Below are positions 46,088-53,654 of a DNA stretch of 64,000 nucleotides, one piece after another (positions within the stretch are counted from its first letter, which is position 1; each line of letters opens with the position of its first letter). The position numbers and the translations under genes are program-made. The notes beneath the pieces were generated by a model. It made no database searches, was not told where the DNA came from, and worked only from the letters and a program-made list of their open reading frames with translations. This DNA is from Chryseobacterium aurantiacum. GTDB taxonomy: Bacteria > Bacteroidota > Bacteroidia > Flavobacteriales > Weeksellaceae. The stretch is taken from positions 62,001 to 126,000 of the forward strand of contig NZ_PXUE01000001.1 of the NCBI RefSeq assembly GCF_003020585.1, written 5' to 3'.

Positions 46088-46951
46088 ATGGAAATGAATG
46101 TTTCAAAAAATGATGAGCAAGTAGTTGCTAGAAAGGCAGGAGGTTTAAATCCAGCTGTTATTATTCCTATTCTATTTGCTATAGGAGTATGTATTTATTT
46201 ATTCGTTCTTGGGAGCCCAGGAAACTTTAAAGATGCAGATAAACTAGGAAGTGGGTCTGTAGCTTTTTCAAGCATTGAAGGAAAAGACATTCATCCAGAA
46301 TCGTTCTTAGGTATTATCTACAAAGGAGGTATCATTGTACCAATCTTGATTACTTTCATGATTACGGTAATTGTTTTCTCTTTTGAAAGATATTTCGTTC
46401 TTGGTAAAGCTGCTGGAAAAGGAAACTTAGACAACTTCGTAGTACAAGTAAGAAGCTTACTTAACCAAAACAAAATTGACGAAGCTATCGAAGAATGTGA
46501 CAGACAACAAGGTTCTGTAGGTAACGTAGTAAAAGAAGGTCTTACTACTTACAAAGCACTTTCTCACGATAATACATTAAATAAAGAGCAGAAAATGGTA
46601 GCGCTTAACAAAGCTATCGAAGAAGCTACTACTCTTGAGATGCCAATGCTTGAGAAAAACATGATGATCCTTTCTACTTTAGGTACAGTTGCAACGTTAG
46701 TAGCACTACTAGGAACTGTAATCGGGATGATCAAGGCATTCTTCGCATTAGGTTCAGGAGGTGGTACTCCAGATGCTGCTGCTCTATCTACTGGTATCTC
46801 TGAAGCATTGATCAACACTGCATTAGGTATTGGTACTTCTGCAATCGCTATTATCCTTTATAACTTCTTTACATCTAAAATTGATGGATTAACTTATAAG
46901 ATCGATGAGATCTCTATGAGCATCCAGCAGTCTTTCGCTGAATTCAACTAA
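46088..46951 (+). CDS. exbB: ExbB/TolQ/MotA proton channel protein
   Basis: A 287-residue inner-membrane channel subunit with three transmembrane regions. The first helix is at about residues 20-42 ('NPAVIIPILFAIGVCIYLFVLG'), the second at about 80-100, and the third pair at about 190-265, with the family core LGTVATLVALLGTVIGMIKAFFALG. It carries the typical cytoplasmic loop. It forms the proton-driven engine with the two ExbD proteins and TonB that follow, spaced 61, 11 and 29 bases. Confidence 0.95.
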   Translation: MEMNVSKNDEQVVARKAGGLNPAVIIPILFAIGVCIYLFVLGSPGNFKDADKLGSGSVAFSSIEGKDIHPESFLGIIYKGGIIVPILITFMITVIVFSFERYFVLGKAAGKGNLDNFVVQVRSLLNQNKIDEAIEECDRQQGSVGNVVKEGLTTYKALSHDNTLNKEQKMVALNKAIEEATTLEMPMLEKNMMILSTLGTVATLVALLGTVIGMIKAFFALGSGGGTPDAAALSTGISEALINTALGIGTSAIAIILYNFFTSKIDGLTYKIDEISMSIQQSFAEFN

Positions 46952-47012
46952 GAATTAGCAAGAAATTTGCATTAGCAATTAAAAGAAGTTTAATTAAAAA
47001 TATTTTATAATA

Positions 47013-47621
47013 ATGGCGAGAGTCAAACCAAAAAGACATGGAGTAGTGACGGACATGACCGCAATGTGTGACGTTGCGTTCCTACTTCTTACGTTCTTTA
47101 TCTTGACCACTCAGTTTAAAAAACCTGACGTGGAGCAGATCAAACCGCCATCTTCAATTTCGGAAAAATTGCTTCCTGATGCTAGTTTAATGACTATCAA
47201 CGCTACTCCGGACGGAAAATTCTATTTCCAGCCAGTAGAAAACGCATCAGAAAGAGTTGCCCTTTTGGATAAAATGGGACAAAAGTATGGTATTACTTTT
47301 GACAATAATCAAAAAGCAGCTTTCCAGAAAGTTCAGGCAATTGGAGTTCCAATGAACCAACTTAAAGGTTACTTGGATATGTCTGGAGATGAGCAGAAAA
47401 ATTATAAGAGTCCTACAGGTATTCCTATGGACAGTACAAATAAGCAATTAATTGATTGGGTAAAAGAAAGTTTAAGCGTTAACCCTGACTACAAGTTAGC
47501 CATTAAAGGAGACGTTACAACTCAATATCCTAAAGTTAAAAGTCTATTTGAGGGTTTAAGAGATATTGATTTTCTTAAATTTTGGTTGATTACATCACAA
47601 GAAGGTAAACCTAACGAATAA
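47013..47621 (+). CDS. ExbD-type subunit, first copy
   Basis: A 202-residue single-helix ExbD. The cytoplasmic tail is short; the helix is 'MTAMCDVAFLLLTFFILTTQF' with the conserved Asp (CDVAF). The periplasmic domain is about 150 residues and ends PKVKSLFEGLRDIDFLKFWLITSQEG. It differs clearly from the second copy, so the two probably form a heteromeric ExbD ring. Confidence 0.93.
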   Translation: MARVKPKRHGVVTDMTAMCDVAFLLLTFFILTTQFKKPDVEQIKPPSSISEKLLPDASLMTINATPDGKFYFQPVENASERVALLDKMGQKYGITFDNNQKAAFQKVQAIGVPMNQLKGYLDMSGDEQKNYKSPTGIPMDSTNKQLIDWVKESLSVNPDYKLAIKGDVTTQYPKVKSLFEGLRDIDFLKFWLITSQEGKPNE

Positions 47622-47632
47622 TATCGATAGAA

Positions 47633-48199
47633 ATGGCAGAAGTACAAGTACAAGAAAAAGGCGGCAAGGGCGGCAAGGTCCGTTCCAAGAAGCAGAACAC
47701 CAGAGTCGATATGACTCCGATGGTAGACTTGGGTTTTCTATTGATTACCTTCTTTATGTTCACAACTACATTTAGTAAACCGAATGTTATGGATTTGGGT
47801 CTTCCGGCTAAACCGAAAGATGAAAAACAAAAACCACCTCCAACAGAAATTAAACTTTCGAACTCAATTTCTATCTTATTAGGAAAAGACAATAGAGTAT
47901 TTTGGCATCAGCAGGATAATTCTTCGCTGAATGATCAAACTCTTATGGAAACTACTCTGGATAGAGAAGGAATTAGAAAAGTAATTCAGCAGGCAAAATC
48001 TAGAGCTGCAGATCAAACGAAATTTACCGTGATCATTAAGCCAACTGACGATGCTGTATATAAGAACTTTGTTGATATTCTTGACGAAATGGCAATTACC
48101 AAAAGTGAGCAGTACGGTGTTACTGATATCAAACCTTGGGAGAAAGCTATTTATGAAAAGAAAATAGGTGGTGCTGCTGCACCGGCTGCTACAAAGTAA
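47633..48199 (+). CDS. ExbD-type subunit, second copy
   Basis: A 188-residue ExbD with a Lys/Gly-rich N-terminus, helix 'MTPMVDLGFLLITFFMFTT' and a periplasmic domain ending KPWEKAIYEKK. It is very close to the orphan ExbD at 31202-31729. It follows the first ExbD by 11 bases and precedes tonB by 29 bases. Bacteroidota commonly carry two unlike ExbD proteins per TonB. Confidence 0.93.
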   Translation: MAEVQVQEKGGKGGKVRSKKQNTRVDMTPMVDLGFLLITFFMFTTTFSKPNVMDLGLPAKPKDEKQKPPPTEIKLSNSISILLGKDNRVFWHQQDNSSLNDQTLMETTLDREGIRKVIQQAKSRAADQTKFTVIIKPTDDAVYKNFVDILDEMAITKSEQYGVTDIKPWEKAIYEKKIGGAAAPAATK

Positions 48200-48228
48200 T
48201 TTAACCATAAAATTGTTATATCTAATCT

Positions 48229-49068
48229 ATGGCAGATGAAAATGTATACAATCAGAATCTTACTTTAGACGAGATTGTATTTGAAAATAGAAACAAGGAA
48301 TATGGTGCCTATGATCTTAGACATCAGTATCCGAGACTTTTAACAAAGTCTTTTATCATCGGAACAGCTTTATTCCTTTTGGCAGCTTTGTCTCCGTTCA
48401 TCTATCTTACGATTAAAAATCTTACAGCTCCGCCTAAGCAAGAAGTAAAGGCAGATCTAGTAGATATTATCGAAGAAGATCCGATTATCGAGCAGCCTAA
48501 AGAAGAAGAACCACCTCCACCACCTCCTCCAAAAGAAGAGGAAAAAATTGAGGTAATTCAAAACGTAGTTCCAGAGCCTGTAAAAGCTCCGAAAATTGAA
48601 ACTCCACCTCCACCAATTTCTAAGCAGTTGGAAACAACAACTGGTTTGAATAATCAGGAAGGGGTGAAAGCTCCGGCTTATACGCCACCACCACCACCAC
48701 CATCTACAGGTACTAAAGCTACCACAGTAGAAGTGAAGGCGAATAACCCTAATGAAATCTACAAAGATGTAGACCAGTCTGCAGAATATCCTGGAGGTAT
48801 GGGTGCATTAAGAAAATTCTTAGGAGATAACTTCGATACTTCCCTAATGGAAGGAGGTGAAGGTACACTTAAAGCTAAGCTTAAGTTCGTTGTAGAAAGA
48901 GACGGAACTGTTTCTGCAGTTACTATTGAAGAGAAATCTCCAAATGGCGACTTCAACAGTGAAGCTGTACGTGTAGTTAAGAAACTTAAAAAGTGGACTC
49001 CTGCTAAGAGAAATGGAGAAAGCGTTAGATCTTACTATAGCGTACCATTTACTATGAACTTTGAATAA
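48229..49068 (+). CDS. tonB: TonB family energy transducer
   Basis: A 279-residue TonB. A cytoplasmic start is followed by a single transmembrane helix (about residues 42-62), then a Pro/Glu-rich spacer with repeated EEPPPPPPPKEEE and TPPPPPP blocks, and a C-terminal TonB domain (about 185-279) beginning 'YPGGMGALRKFLG'. It transmits proton energy to outer-membrane receptors such as SusC/TonB-dependent transporters. It is the last gene of the exb operon, before a strong terminator at 49097-49122. Confidence 0.95.
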   Translation: MADENVYNQNLTLDEIVFENRNKEYGAYDLRHQYPRLLTKSFIIGTALFLLAALSPFIYLTIKNLTAPPKQEVKADLVDIIEEDPIIEQPKEEEPPPPPPPKEEEKIEVIQNVVPEPVKAPKIETPPPPISKQLETTTGLNNQEGVKAPAYTPPPPPPSTGTKATTVEVKANNPNEIYKDVDQSAEYPGGMGALRKFLGDNFDTSLMEGGEGTLKAKLKFVVERDGTVSAVTIEEKSPNGDFNSEAVRVVKKLKKWTPAKRNGESVRSYYSVPFTMNFE

Positions 49069-49096
49069 TTAGACTTATTTATTCAGAATATAAATA

Positions 49097-49122
49097 AAAA
49101 GGGAAGCTTATGCTTCCCTTTT
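49097..49122 (+). terminator. Terminator of the exbB-exbD-exbD-tonB operon
   Basis: AAAAGGGAAGC/GCTTCCCTTTT stem with a TTAT loop, followed by a T-rich tail on the plus strand. It overlaps any start of the next frame before 49146. Confidence 0.85.
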
Positions 49123-49133
49123 TATTTTTTTTG

Positions 49134-49141
49134 TATTTTTG
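49134..49141 (+). promoter_or_regulatory. -7 box four bases before the ATG at 49146
   Basis: TATTTTTG ends at 49141 and the ATG begins at 49146. The predicted transcription start falls at or next to the start codon. No clear -33 is present. Confidence 0.5.
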
Positions 49142-49145
49142 TTAT

Positions 49146-49343
49146 ATGATGTTCAATTGGTTATCCCTGGTTACGGGATTGTTTTATATCGTTTTAGGAA
49201 TTGTAGTAATTATCTATAAATTCTTCTTTACCATTTTAGAACCTGCTATTGCTTATGCATTGGGTGCGCTTTTAATTGTTTATGGTATATTTAGAATCTA
49301 TAGAGCTGTTTCTAAAATCAAAAAATCGAAAGATGAAGAATAG
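49146..49343 (+). CDS. Small two-helix membrane protein
   Basis: A 65-residue protein (MMFNWLSLVTGLFYIVLG) with two transmembrane helices and a basic C-terminal tail (KIKKSKDEE). An ATG at 49149 is a possible alternative. The frame continues back to 49110, but that part overlaps the tonB terminator. Its stop overlaps the PstS-like start by 11 bases, so the two are co-translated. The function is unknown; the pair may be linked to the TonB engine. Confidence 0.75.
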   Translation: MMFNWLSLVTGLFYIVLGIVVIIYKFFFTILEPAIAYALGALLIVYGIFRIYRAVSKIKKSKDEE

Positions 49344-50205
49344 TTTTAAAGTTGCGCTTGTCTTCGTAATAGGAATTATGCTGGCAGGATGCAAAAAAGA
49401 GGAGAAATCTCCGTCCTACCATAAAGGTGATCTTACGATTTTTACAGACGAATCTTTTCAAAGTGTTACAGAGGCATTAGCTGACGGCTATATGATCAAT
49501 TATCCCGAAACACGCATTCAAGTGGAGACAAAAAAAGAAGATTTGGGTCTTCTAGATTTGTTGAAAGGAAATGCCAAGGTAATTGTGATGTCCAGAAACC
49601 TTAATCCTGAAGAAATAAAAACCTACGAAGAAAGAACAGATCTAAAGTTTCTTCCTGCTAAATTTGCAGCCGATGCGGTGGTTTTTGTCGTTCCAAAAGA
49701 CTCTCCTAAAGAAAGTATTTCGATGGATGAAATCAATAGTGGACTTCTTTCGGAGGATAAGAAATTTATTTTTGACGGAACCAATTCTAGCAATCTGAAC
49801 TTTGTTGCAGAGAAGGTGAAAAAACAACCTAAGGATCTTAAATTTTCCATTATTCCCGGGAATCAGAAGATTATAGAGGAACTAGGAAAATATCCTGATA
49901 AGGTAGGAGTTATAGGACTTAATACATTCAGCCGTCCCTACGATAAAACTTCTGAGAAACTTAGAGAGATGGTGAAAGTACTTCCCGTAGTAAATAATGG
50001 GAAATTATACAATGCCGACTTCGAAGGGCTTCGTTCTATGGAGTATCCATTCACAAGAGTACTTTATTTCCTTATCAATGAAGGAAACTTTAATATTGCT
50101 AATGGCTTTATACGATTTTCATGTACGCACTTAGGACAAAAAATTGTTCAGAAAGAGGGTTTACAGCCTTATAACATCTATAAAAGAGAGGTACAAATGC
50201 GCTAA
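49333..50205 (+). CDS. PstS-like phosphate-binding family lipoprotein
   Basis: A 290-residue lipoprotein: signal MKNSFKVALVFVIGIMLAGC with Cys20. The mature part is a PstS/PBP-like fold ('GDLTIFTDESFQSVTEALADGY', 'VGVIGLNTFSRPYD', 'GNFNIANGFIRF'). The frame opens at 49276, but the start at 49333 gives a proper lipoprotein signal. The gene overlaps the small membrane protein. No PstCAB transporter follows, so phosphate uptake is unlikely; a TonB-linked role is inferred from conserved order. Confidence 0.85.
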   Translation: MKNSFKVALVFVIGIMLAGCKKEEKSPSYHKGDLTIFTDESFQSVTEALADGYMINYPETRIQVETKKEDLGLLDLLKGNAKVIVMSRNLNPEEIKTYEERTDLKFLPAKFAADAVVFVVPKDSPKESISMDEINSGLLSEDKKFIFDGTNSSNLNFVAEKVKKQPKDLKFSIIPGNQKIIEELGKYPDKVGVIGLNTFSRPYDKTSEKLREMVKVLPVVNNGKLYNADFEGLRSMEYPFTRVLYFLINEGNFNIANGFIRFSCTHLGQKIVQKEGLQPYNIYKREVQMR

Positions 50206-50296
50206 AAATATTAAATTCACAATTTATTCCCATTAAAAAAAATGTTTTGGTCTGAAAGTTGTGTAGAATATAACTCAATTATTTAGAAAATATAAA

Positions 50297-51949
50297 ATGA
50301 AAGATATAATGAATATGAATGTAAAAAAGATTGCTTTTGGAGCAGCCGTGGTATTTTTTACCGGTTTCGCCTCTGCACAAACACTGCAGGATGGTATTAA
50401 CAGTATAGACAGTGATAAATTTGCTCAGGCAAAAACCAACTTCACTGATATGATCGCTAAAGAGCCTACTGCTGAAAACTACTTCTATTTAGGAAATACT
50501 TTCTTAAAACAAGGAGAACCGGATTATGCTAAGGCTACAGAAAGCTTTAACAAAGGATTAGCAGCTGACGGTAAAAGCTATCTTAATAAAATTGGTCTAG
50601 CAGCCGTTAAATTAGGTAAAGGGGATAAAAGTGCTATTGCTGAAATTCAGAAAGTAGTAACGGATTCAAGAGAAAAAGATGCTGAAGTATTGTTCAGAGC
50701 AGCAGAAGCTTTAACTTTATTTGAAAAAAACAGCTCACCTGACCTTGCCATCCAATTCTTAACTAAGGCTATTGAAAAAGCTGAGAAAAAAGGAGTTCCT
50801 GCACATTACTATTATACATTAGGAGATGCTTACAGACTAAAAAGAGCGCCAGGTGAAGCTATGTCTGCTTATGACAAAGCATTGCCTTTAGCTAAAAATA
50901 AAGCTTCTGTTTATACAAGAATGGCTACTCTATGGATGGCTGCTCAAGTATGGCAAAAAGCTAAAGAAAGTGTAGATAAAGCTATTGCTGTAGACCCTAC
51001 ATATGCTCCTGCATATAAAGCATTGGCTGGTTATGACATCAGATACCAACAAAATGCTAAGGCTACACAAGACCTTATCAACTATACAAAATATGCTGAT
51101 GAAGATCCATATACTCAATTAGAAATTGCAAAATTATACTTCACTAATGAGGATTATGTAAACTCTAAAACAGTATTAGACAAGATTTTTGATAAGATTG
51201 AAGATCCTATCAAATTCAAATTAAGAGCTTACCAGTCTTATGCAGATAAGAACTATGCAGAAGCTAAGAAAAATATGGATACTTTCGCTTCTCAAGCTGA
51301 AAAATCAAGACTGCAGCCTGCTGACCAAGGTTTACAGGGGCTTATTGCTGCTGGTTTAGCTAAAGACGAAAAAGATGCAGCTAAAAAATCTGCTTTAACT
51401 ACAGAATCTCAACAAAAAATCGCTATTGCAAAAGCTGCAAAAGATGAAACAATGAAATGGGATCTTGAATTGGCCAACATCGCAGGAGGTGGTGGTGCTT
51501 CTCAGGCAGATGTAGACAAAGGACCTACAAACCCTGCAATTGAAGGATTGAAAAAGCAAGTTGCTGCTAATGCTCAGGATTCTGATGCATTATTTAAGCT
51601 AGCTACTGCTTATCAGGATGTTAAAAACTGGAATGGAGCAATCCTTACATGGCAAAAAATGTCAGCTCTTCTTCCTGATTGGGCTCCGGCATACTACAGC
51701 CAGGGATATTCTTACCAACAAGCAGGAAATAATGATGCTGCAAAATTGGCTTACGAGAAATTCATCACTACTGTAAAACCTGCTGATCAGGAGGCTAACA
51801 AGCAAACTCTTGCTTATGCTTACTTCGCAGTAGCTTATATGAGTAAAGATTCTGATGCTGCAAAAGCAAAAGATTATGTTGCAAAATCTTTACAATTGGA
51901 TCCTACTTACCAGGATGCTGTAAAATTAAATGCAGAGATCAACAAGTAA
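50297..51949 (+). CDS. Secreted TPR repeat protein
   Basis: A 550-residue periplasmic TPR protein. The signal peptide (from the MNVKKIAFGAAVVFF stretch to ASAQ) is followed by repeated TPR units through most of the length: 'AENYFYLGNTFLKQGEPDYA', 'AHYYYTLGDAYRLKRAPG', 'APAYKALAGYDIRYQQNAKA', 'APAYYSQGYSYQQAGNND'. A GGG-rich hinge lies at about residue 398. It follows the PstS-like gene by 91 bases. The start could be any of three ATGs (50297, 50309, 50315). It probably acts as a scaffold; the partner is unknown. Confidence 0.88.
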   Translation: MKDIMNMNVKKIAFGAAVVFFTGFASAQTLQDGINSIDSDKFAQAKTNFTDMIAKEPTAENYFYLGNTFLKQGEPDYAKATESFNKGLAADGKSYLNKIGLAAVKLGKGDKSAIAEIQKVVTDSREKDAEVLFRAAEALTLFEKNSSPDLAIQFLTKAIEKAEKKGVPAHYYYTLGDAYRLKRAPGEAMSAYDKALPLAKNKASVYTRMATLWMAAQVWQKAKESVDKAIAVDPTYAPAYKALAGYDIRYQQNAKATQDLINYTKYADEDPYTQLEIAKLYFTNEDYVNSKTVLDKIFDKIEDPIKFKLRAYQSYADKNYAEAKKNMDTFASQAEKSRLQPADQGLQGLIAAGLAKDEKDAAKKSALTTESQQKIAIAKAAKDETMKWDLELANIAGGGGASQADVDKGPTNPAIEGLKKQVAANAQDSDALFKLATAYQDVKNWNGAILTWQKMSALLPDWAPAYYSQGYSYQQAGNNDAAKLAYEKFITTVKPADQEANKQTLAYAYFAVAYMSKDSDAAKAKDYVAKSLQLDPTYQDAVKLNAEINK

Positions 51950-51974
51950 TTTAAATTTTAAATTATAGATATTA

Positions 51975-52005
51975 AAACTTCCCATTCGTAATGTTTGGGA
52001 AGTTT
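51975..52005 (+). terminator. Terminator of the TPR gene
   Basis: AAACTTCCCA/TGGGAAGTTT arms with an 11-base loop, then TTTATTT. It lies directly before the bshB1 promoter and its 3' arm carries the TTTG that serves as the bshB1 -33. Confidence 0.8.
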
Positions 52006-52025
52006 TTATTTAAAACCTATCTTTG
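51994..52025 (+). promoter_or_regulatory. Promoter of bshB1, nested in the preceding terminator
   Basis: TTTG at 51994-51997, 20 bases, then TATCTTTG at 52018-52025. This matches the -33/-7 consensus, with the -33 inside the TPR terminator's 3' half. The ATG is only five bases after the -7 box. Confidence 0.65.
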
Positions 52026-52030
52026 ATTTT

Positions 52031-52750
52031 ATGAAAACTGATATACTTGCTTTTGGAGCACACCCTGATGATGTAGAGTTGGGATGTGGAGGAACTATTG
52101 CCAAAATGGTTTCAGAGGGTAAAAAATGTGTAGTGGTAGATCTTACCAGAGGAGAGCTTGGTACAAGAGGTACAGATGAAACAAGGAAAGCGGAAGCGGC
52201 AGATGCTGCCAATATCTTAGGACTCTCTGCCAGAGAGAACCTTGGAATGAAAGATGGCTTCCTGGTCAATTCTGAAGAATATCAAATGAGGATTGTAAAA
52301 ATGATTCGCAAATACCGCCCGGAAATCGTCTTGGCGAATGCAATTGATGATAGACATCCCGATCATGCAAAAGGAGCGAAATTAGTATCGGATGCGTGCT
52401 TTTTGTCCGGACTGAGGAAAATTGAAACAACTGAGGATGGAGAAATTCAGGAAGTATGGAGACCGAAGCATGTTTTTCATTACATTCAGTGGAAAGATAT
52501 AAAACCGGAGTTTGTGATTGATATATCTGGGCATCTGGATAAAAAACTAGAAGCATGTATGGCTTATAAAACTCAATTTTATGACCCAACTTCTAAGGAG
52601 CCAGAAACTCCAATTACAACAAAAGACTTTTATGAGAGCTTAACTTACCGTGCTCAGGATTTAGGGCGATTATCGGGAGTTACTTATGCTGAGGGATTTA
52701 CGTCTGAGAAGTTAATTTCTTTGAAAAATTTTGACGGAATTGTTTGGTAG
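52031..52750 (+). CDS. bshB1: Bacillithiol biosynthesis deacetylase BshB1
   Basis: A 239-residue zinc enzyme of the LmbE/PIG-L family. The zinc motif is AHPDDVELGCGG at the N-terminus, with 'DLTRGELGTRGTDETR', 'DDRHPDHAKGAKL' and 'SGLRKIET' further on. It deacetylates N-acetylglucosaminyl-malate in bacillithiol synthesis. The start is 52031 because the upstream part overlaps the TPR terminator and lacks family residues. The mRNA is predicted to begin at or near the ATG. Confidence 0.93.
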   Translation: MKTDILAFGAHPDDVELGCGGTIAKMVSEGKKCVVVDLTRGELGTRGTDETRKAEAADAANILGLSARENLGMKDGFLVNSEEYQMRIVKMIRKYRPEIVLANAIDDRHPDHAKGAKLVSDACFLSGLRKIETTEDGEIQEVWRPKHVFHYIQWKDIKPEFVIDISGHLDKKLEACMAYKTQFYDPTSKEPETPITTKDFYESLTYRAQDLGRLSGVTYAEGFTSEKLISLKNFDGIVW

Positions 52751-52773
52751 TTGAGGAAATTGTCCTATATTTG
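52743..52773 (+). promoter_or_regulatory. Promoter of tRNA-His
   Basis: TTTG at 52743-52746, 19 bases, TATATTTG at 52766-52773: near-perfect -33/-7. The tRNA begins 12 bases after the box. It overlaps the end of bshB1. Confidence 0.75.
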
Positions 52774-52785
52774 CACTCAGAAAAC

Positions 52786-52860
<75 letters not shown>

Positions 52861-52865
52861 CAAAG

Positions 52866-52892
52866 AAAGTACACTTTTTGAAAGTGTACTTT
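52866..52892 (+). terminator. Terminator after tRNA-His
   Basis: Twelve-base arms AAAGTACACTTT/AAAGTGTACTTT with a three-base loop, then a T run. Its GTGTACTT core recurs in the terminator at 58704-58734. Confidence 0.8.
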
Positions 52893-52950
52893 TTTATTTT
52901 ATACCTGTTTTAGAAGGGAAATAAATCTCAATTTTCTGCTTTTTCTTAGA

Positions 52951-53038
52951 AGCTTTTTCCCGTTATCCACTCATACTCCTCACGCCGACGCATAAAAAGG
53001 GCATTGCCTGTTGCGGGGTAACCGTTTCTATCGGGGCT
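52951..53038 (-). repeat. Structured intergenic element, AGCCCCGATAG...GGATAACGGG type
   Basis: Reading the minus strand: AGCCCCGATAGAAACGG at 53038-53022 and GGATAACGGGAAAAAGCT at 52968-52951. The two ends can pair (AGC-GCT and CCCG-CGGG), making a long-range stem of about 88 bases. Flavobacteria carry a common repeat with this form (AGCCCCGATAG...CGG, GGATA-CGGG) as far as I remember; that is unverified. It is GC-richer than its surroundings. Confidence 0.5.
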
Positions 53039-53193
53039 AATGTTCAAACAATTGTAGCCAAAAATCAATATTATATAATTTCTTTTATACTTCTTTAAGT
53101 ATTATCTCCTTTTCTTGATATTCCTCATAAAATCTCAAATTGATCCAATAGCACAGTGAAATTTTCCTATATTTAGTCACACTAAGTTCAAAT

Positions 53194-53628
53194 ATGGAAA
53201 TAAAAGTCACTGTAAAGCAGTTGGGGAAGAAACATCCTGTTCTTTCGGAACAAAACATTGAGATCGCCTACGAAGATGTCAATATCACCTTAGAGAGTTT
53301 ATTAAAACTAATCGTTCAACAACAGGTAGATGAATTTAACACAAAATCTTTTGAGTTGGAAGATGAAGATCATCCCAAAATTCCGCAAGATAATTATCTG
53401 AATCTACTCACAGATACCGGGAAAGTAGGTTTTGGAAGTATCTATAATCTCAAAAAGGCAGACCCGCAAAAAGCACAGGAAAATGCTCTTCAGGCTTTTG
53501 AAGACAGGATGTTTGCTGTGTTTTACAATGATGAACAACTTGAAAATCTTACCCAAACCATCGATTTGGGCTTAAAACATACATTCACATTTATCAGGCT
53601 TACATTTCTTGCAGGAAGCTATTGGTAA
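53194..53628 (+). CDS. Hypothetical protein, partner of the DUF4132 protein
   Basis: A 144-residue soluble protein with no signal. It begins with beta strand MEIKVTVKQLGKKHP, a hairpin, then a helix ('LESLLKLIVQQQVDEF'), and ends with FAVFYNDEQLENLTQTIDLG and FTFIRLTFLAGSYW. This order resembles a ubiquitin-like or MoaD-like beta-grasp fold with an inserted middle part; that is a guess from the pattern. It lies 26 bases before the DUF4132 gene and is probably translated with it. No domain is recognised with certainty. Confidence 0.75.
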   Translation: MEIKVTVKQLGKKHPVLSEQNIEIAYEDVNITLESLLKLIVQQQVDEFNTKSFELEDEDHPKIPQDNYLNLLTDTGKVGFGSIYNLKKADPQKAQENALQAFEDRMFAVFYNDEQLENLTQTIDLGLKHTFTFIRLTFLAGSYW

Positions 53629-53654
53629 TCAAATTATATTAAGTAATAACATAC

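Larger units (their letters stand above)
52861..53193. other. Intergenic region between tRNA-His and the DUF4132 unit
   Basis: A gap of 333 bases without a gene. It holds the tRNA-His terminator (52866-52892), a structured GC-richer element on the minus strand (52951-53038) and a weak promoter-like TATATTTA near 53170. Confidence 0.6.
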
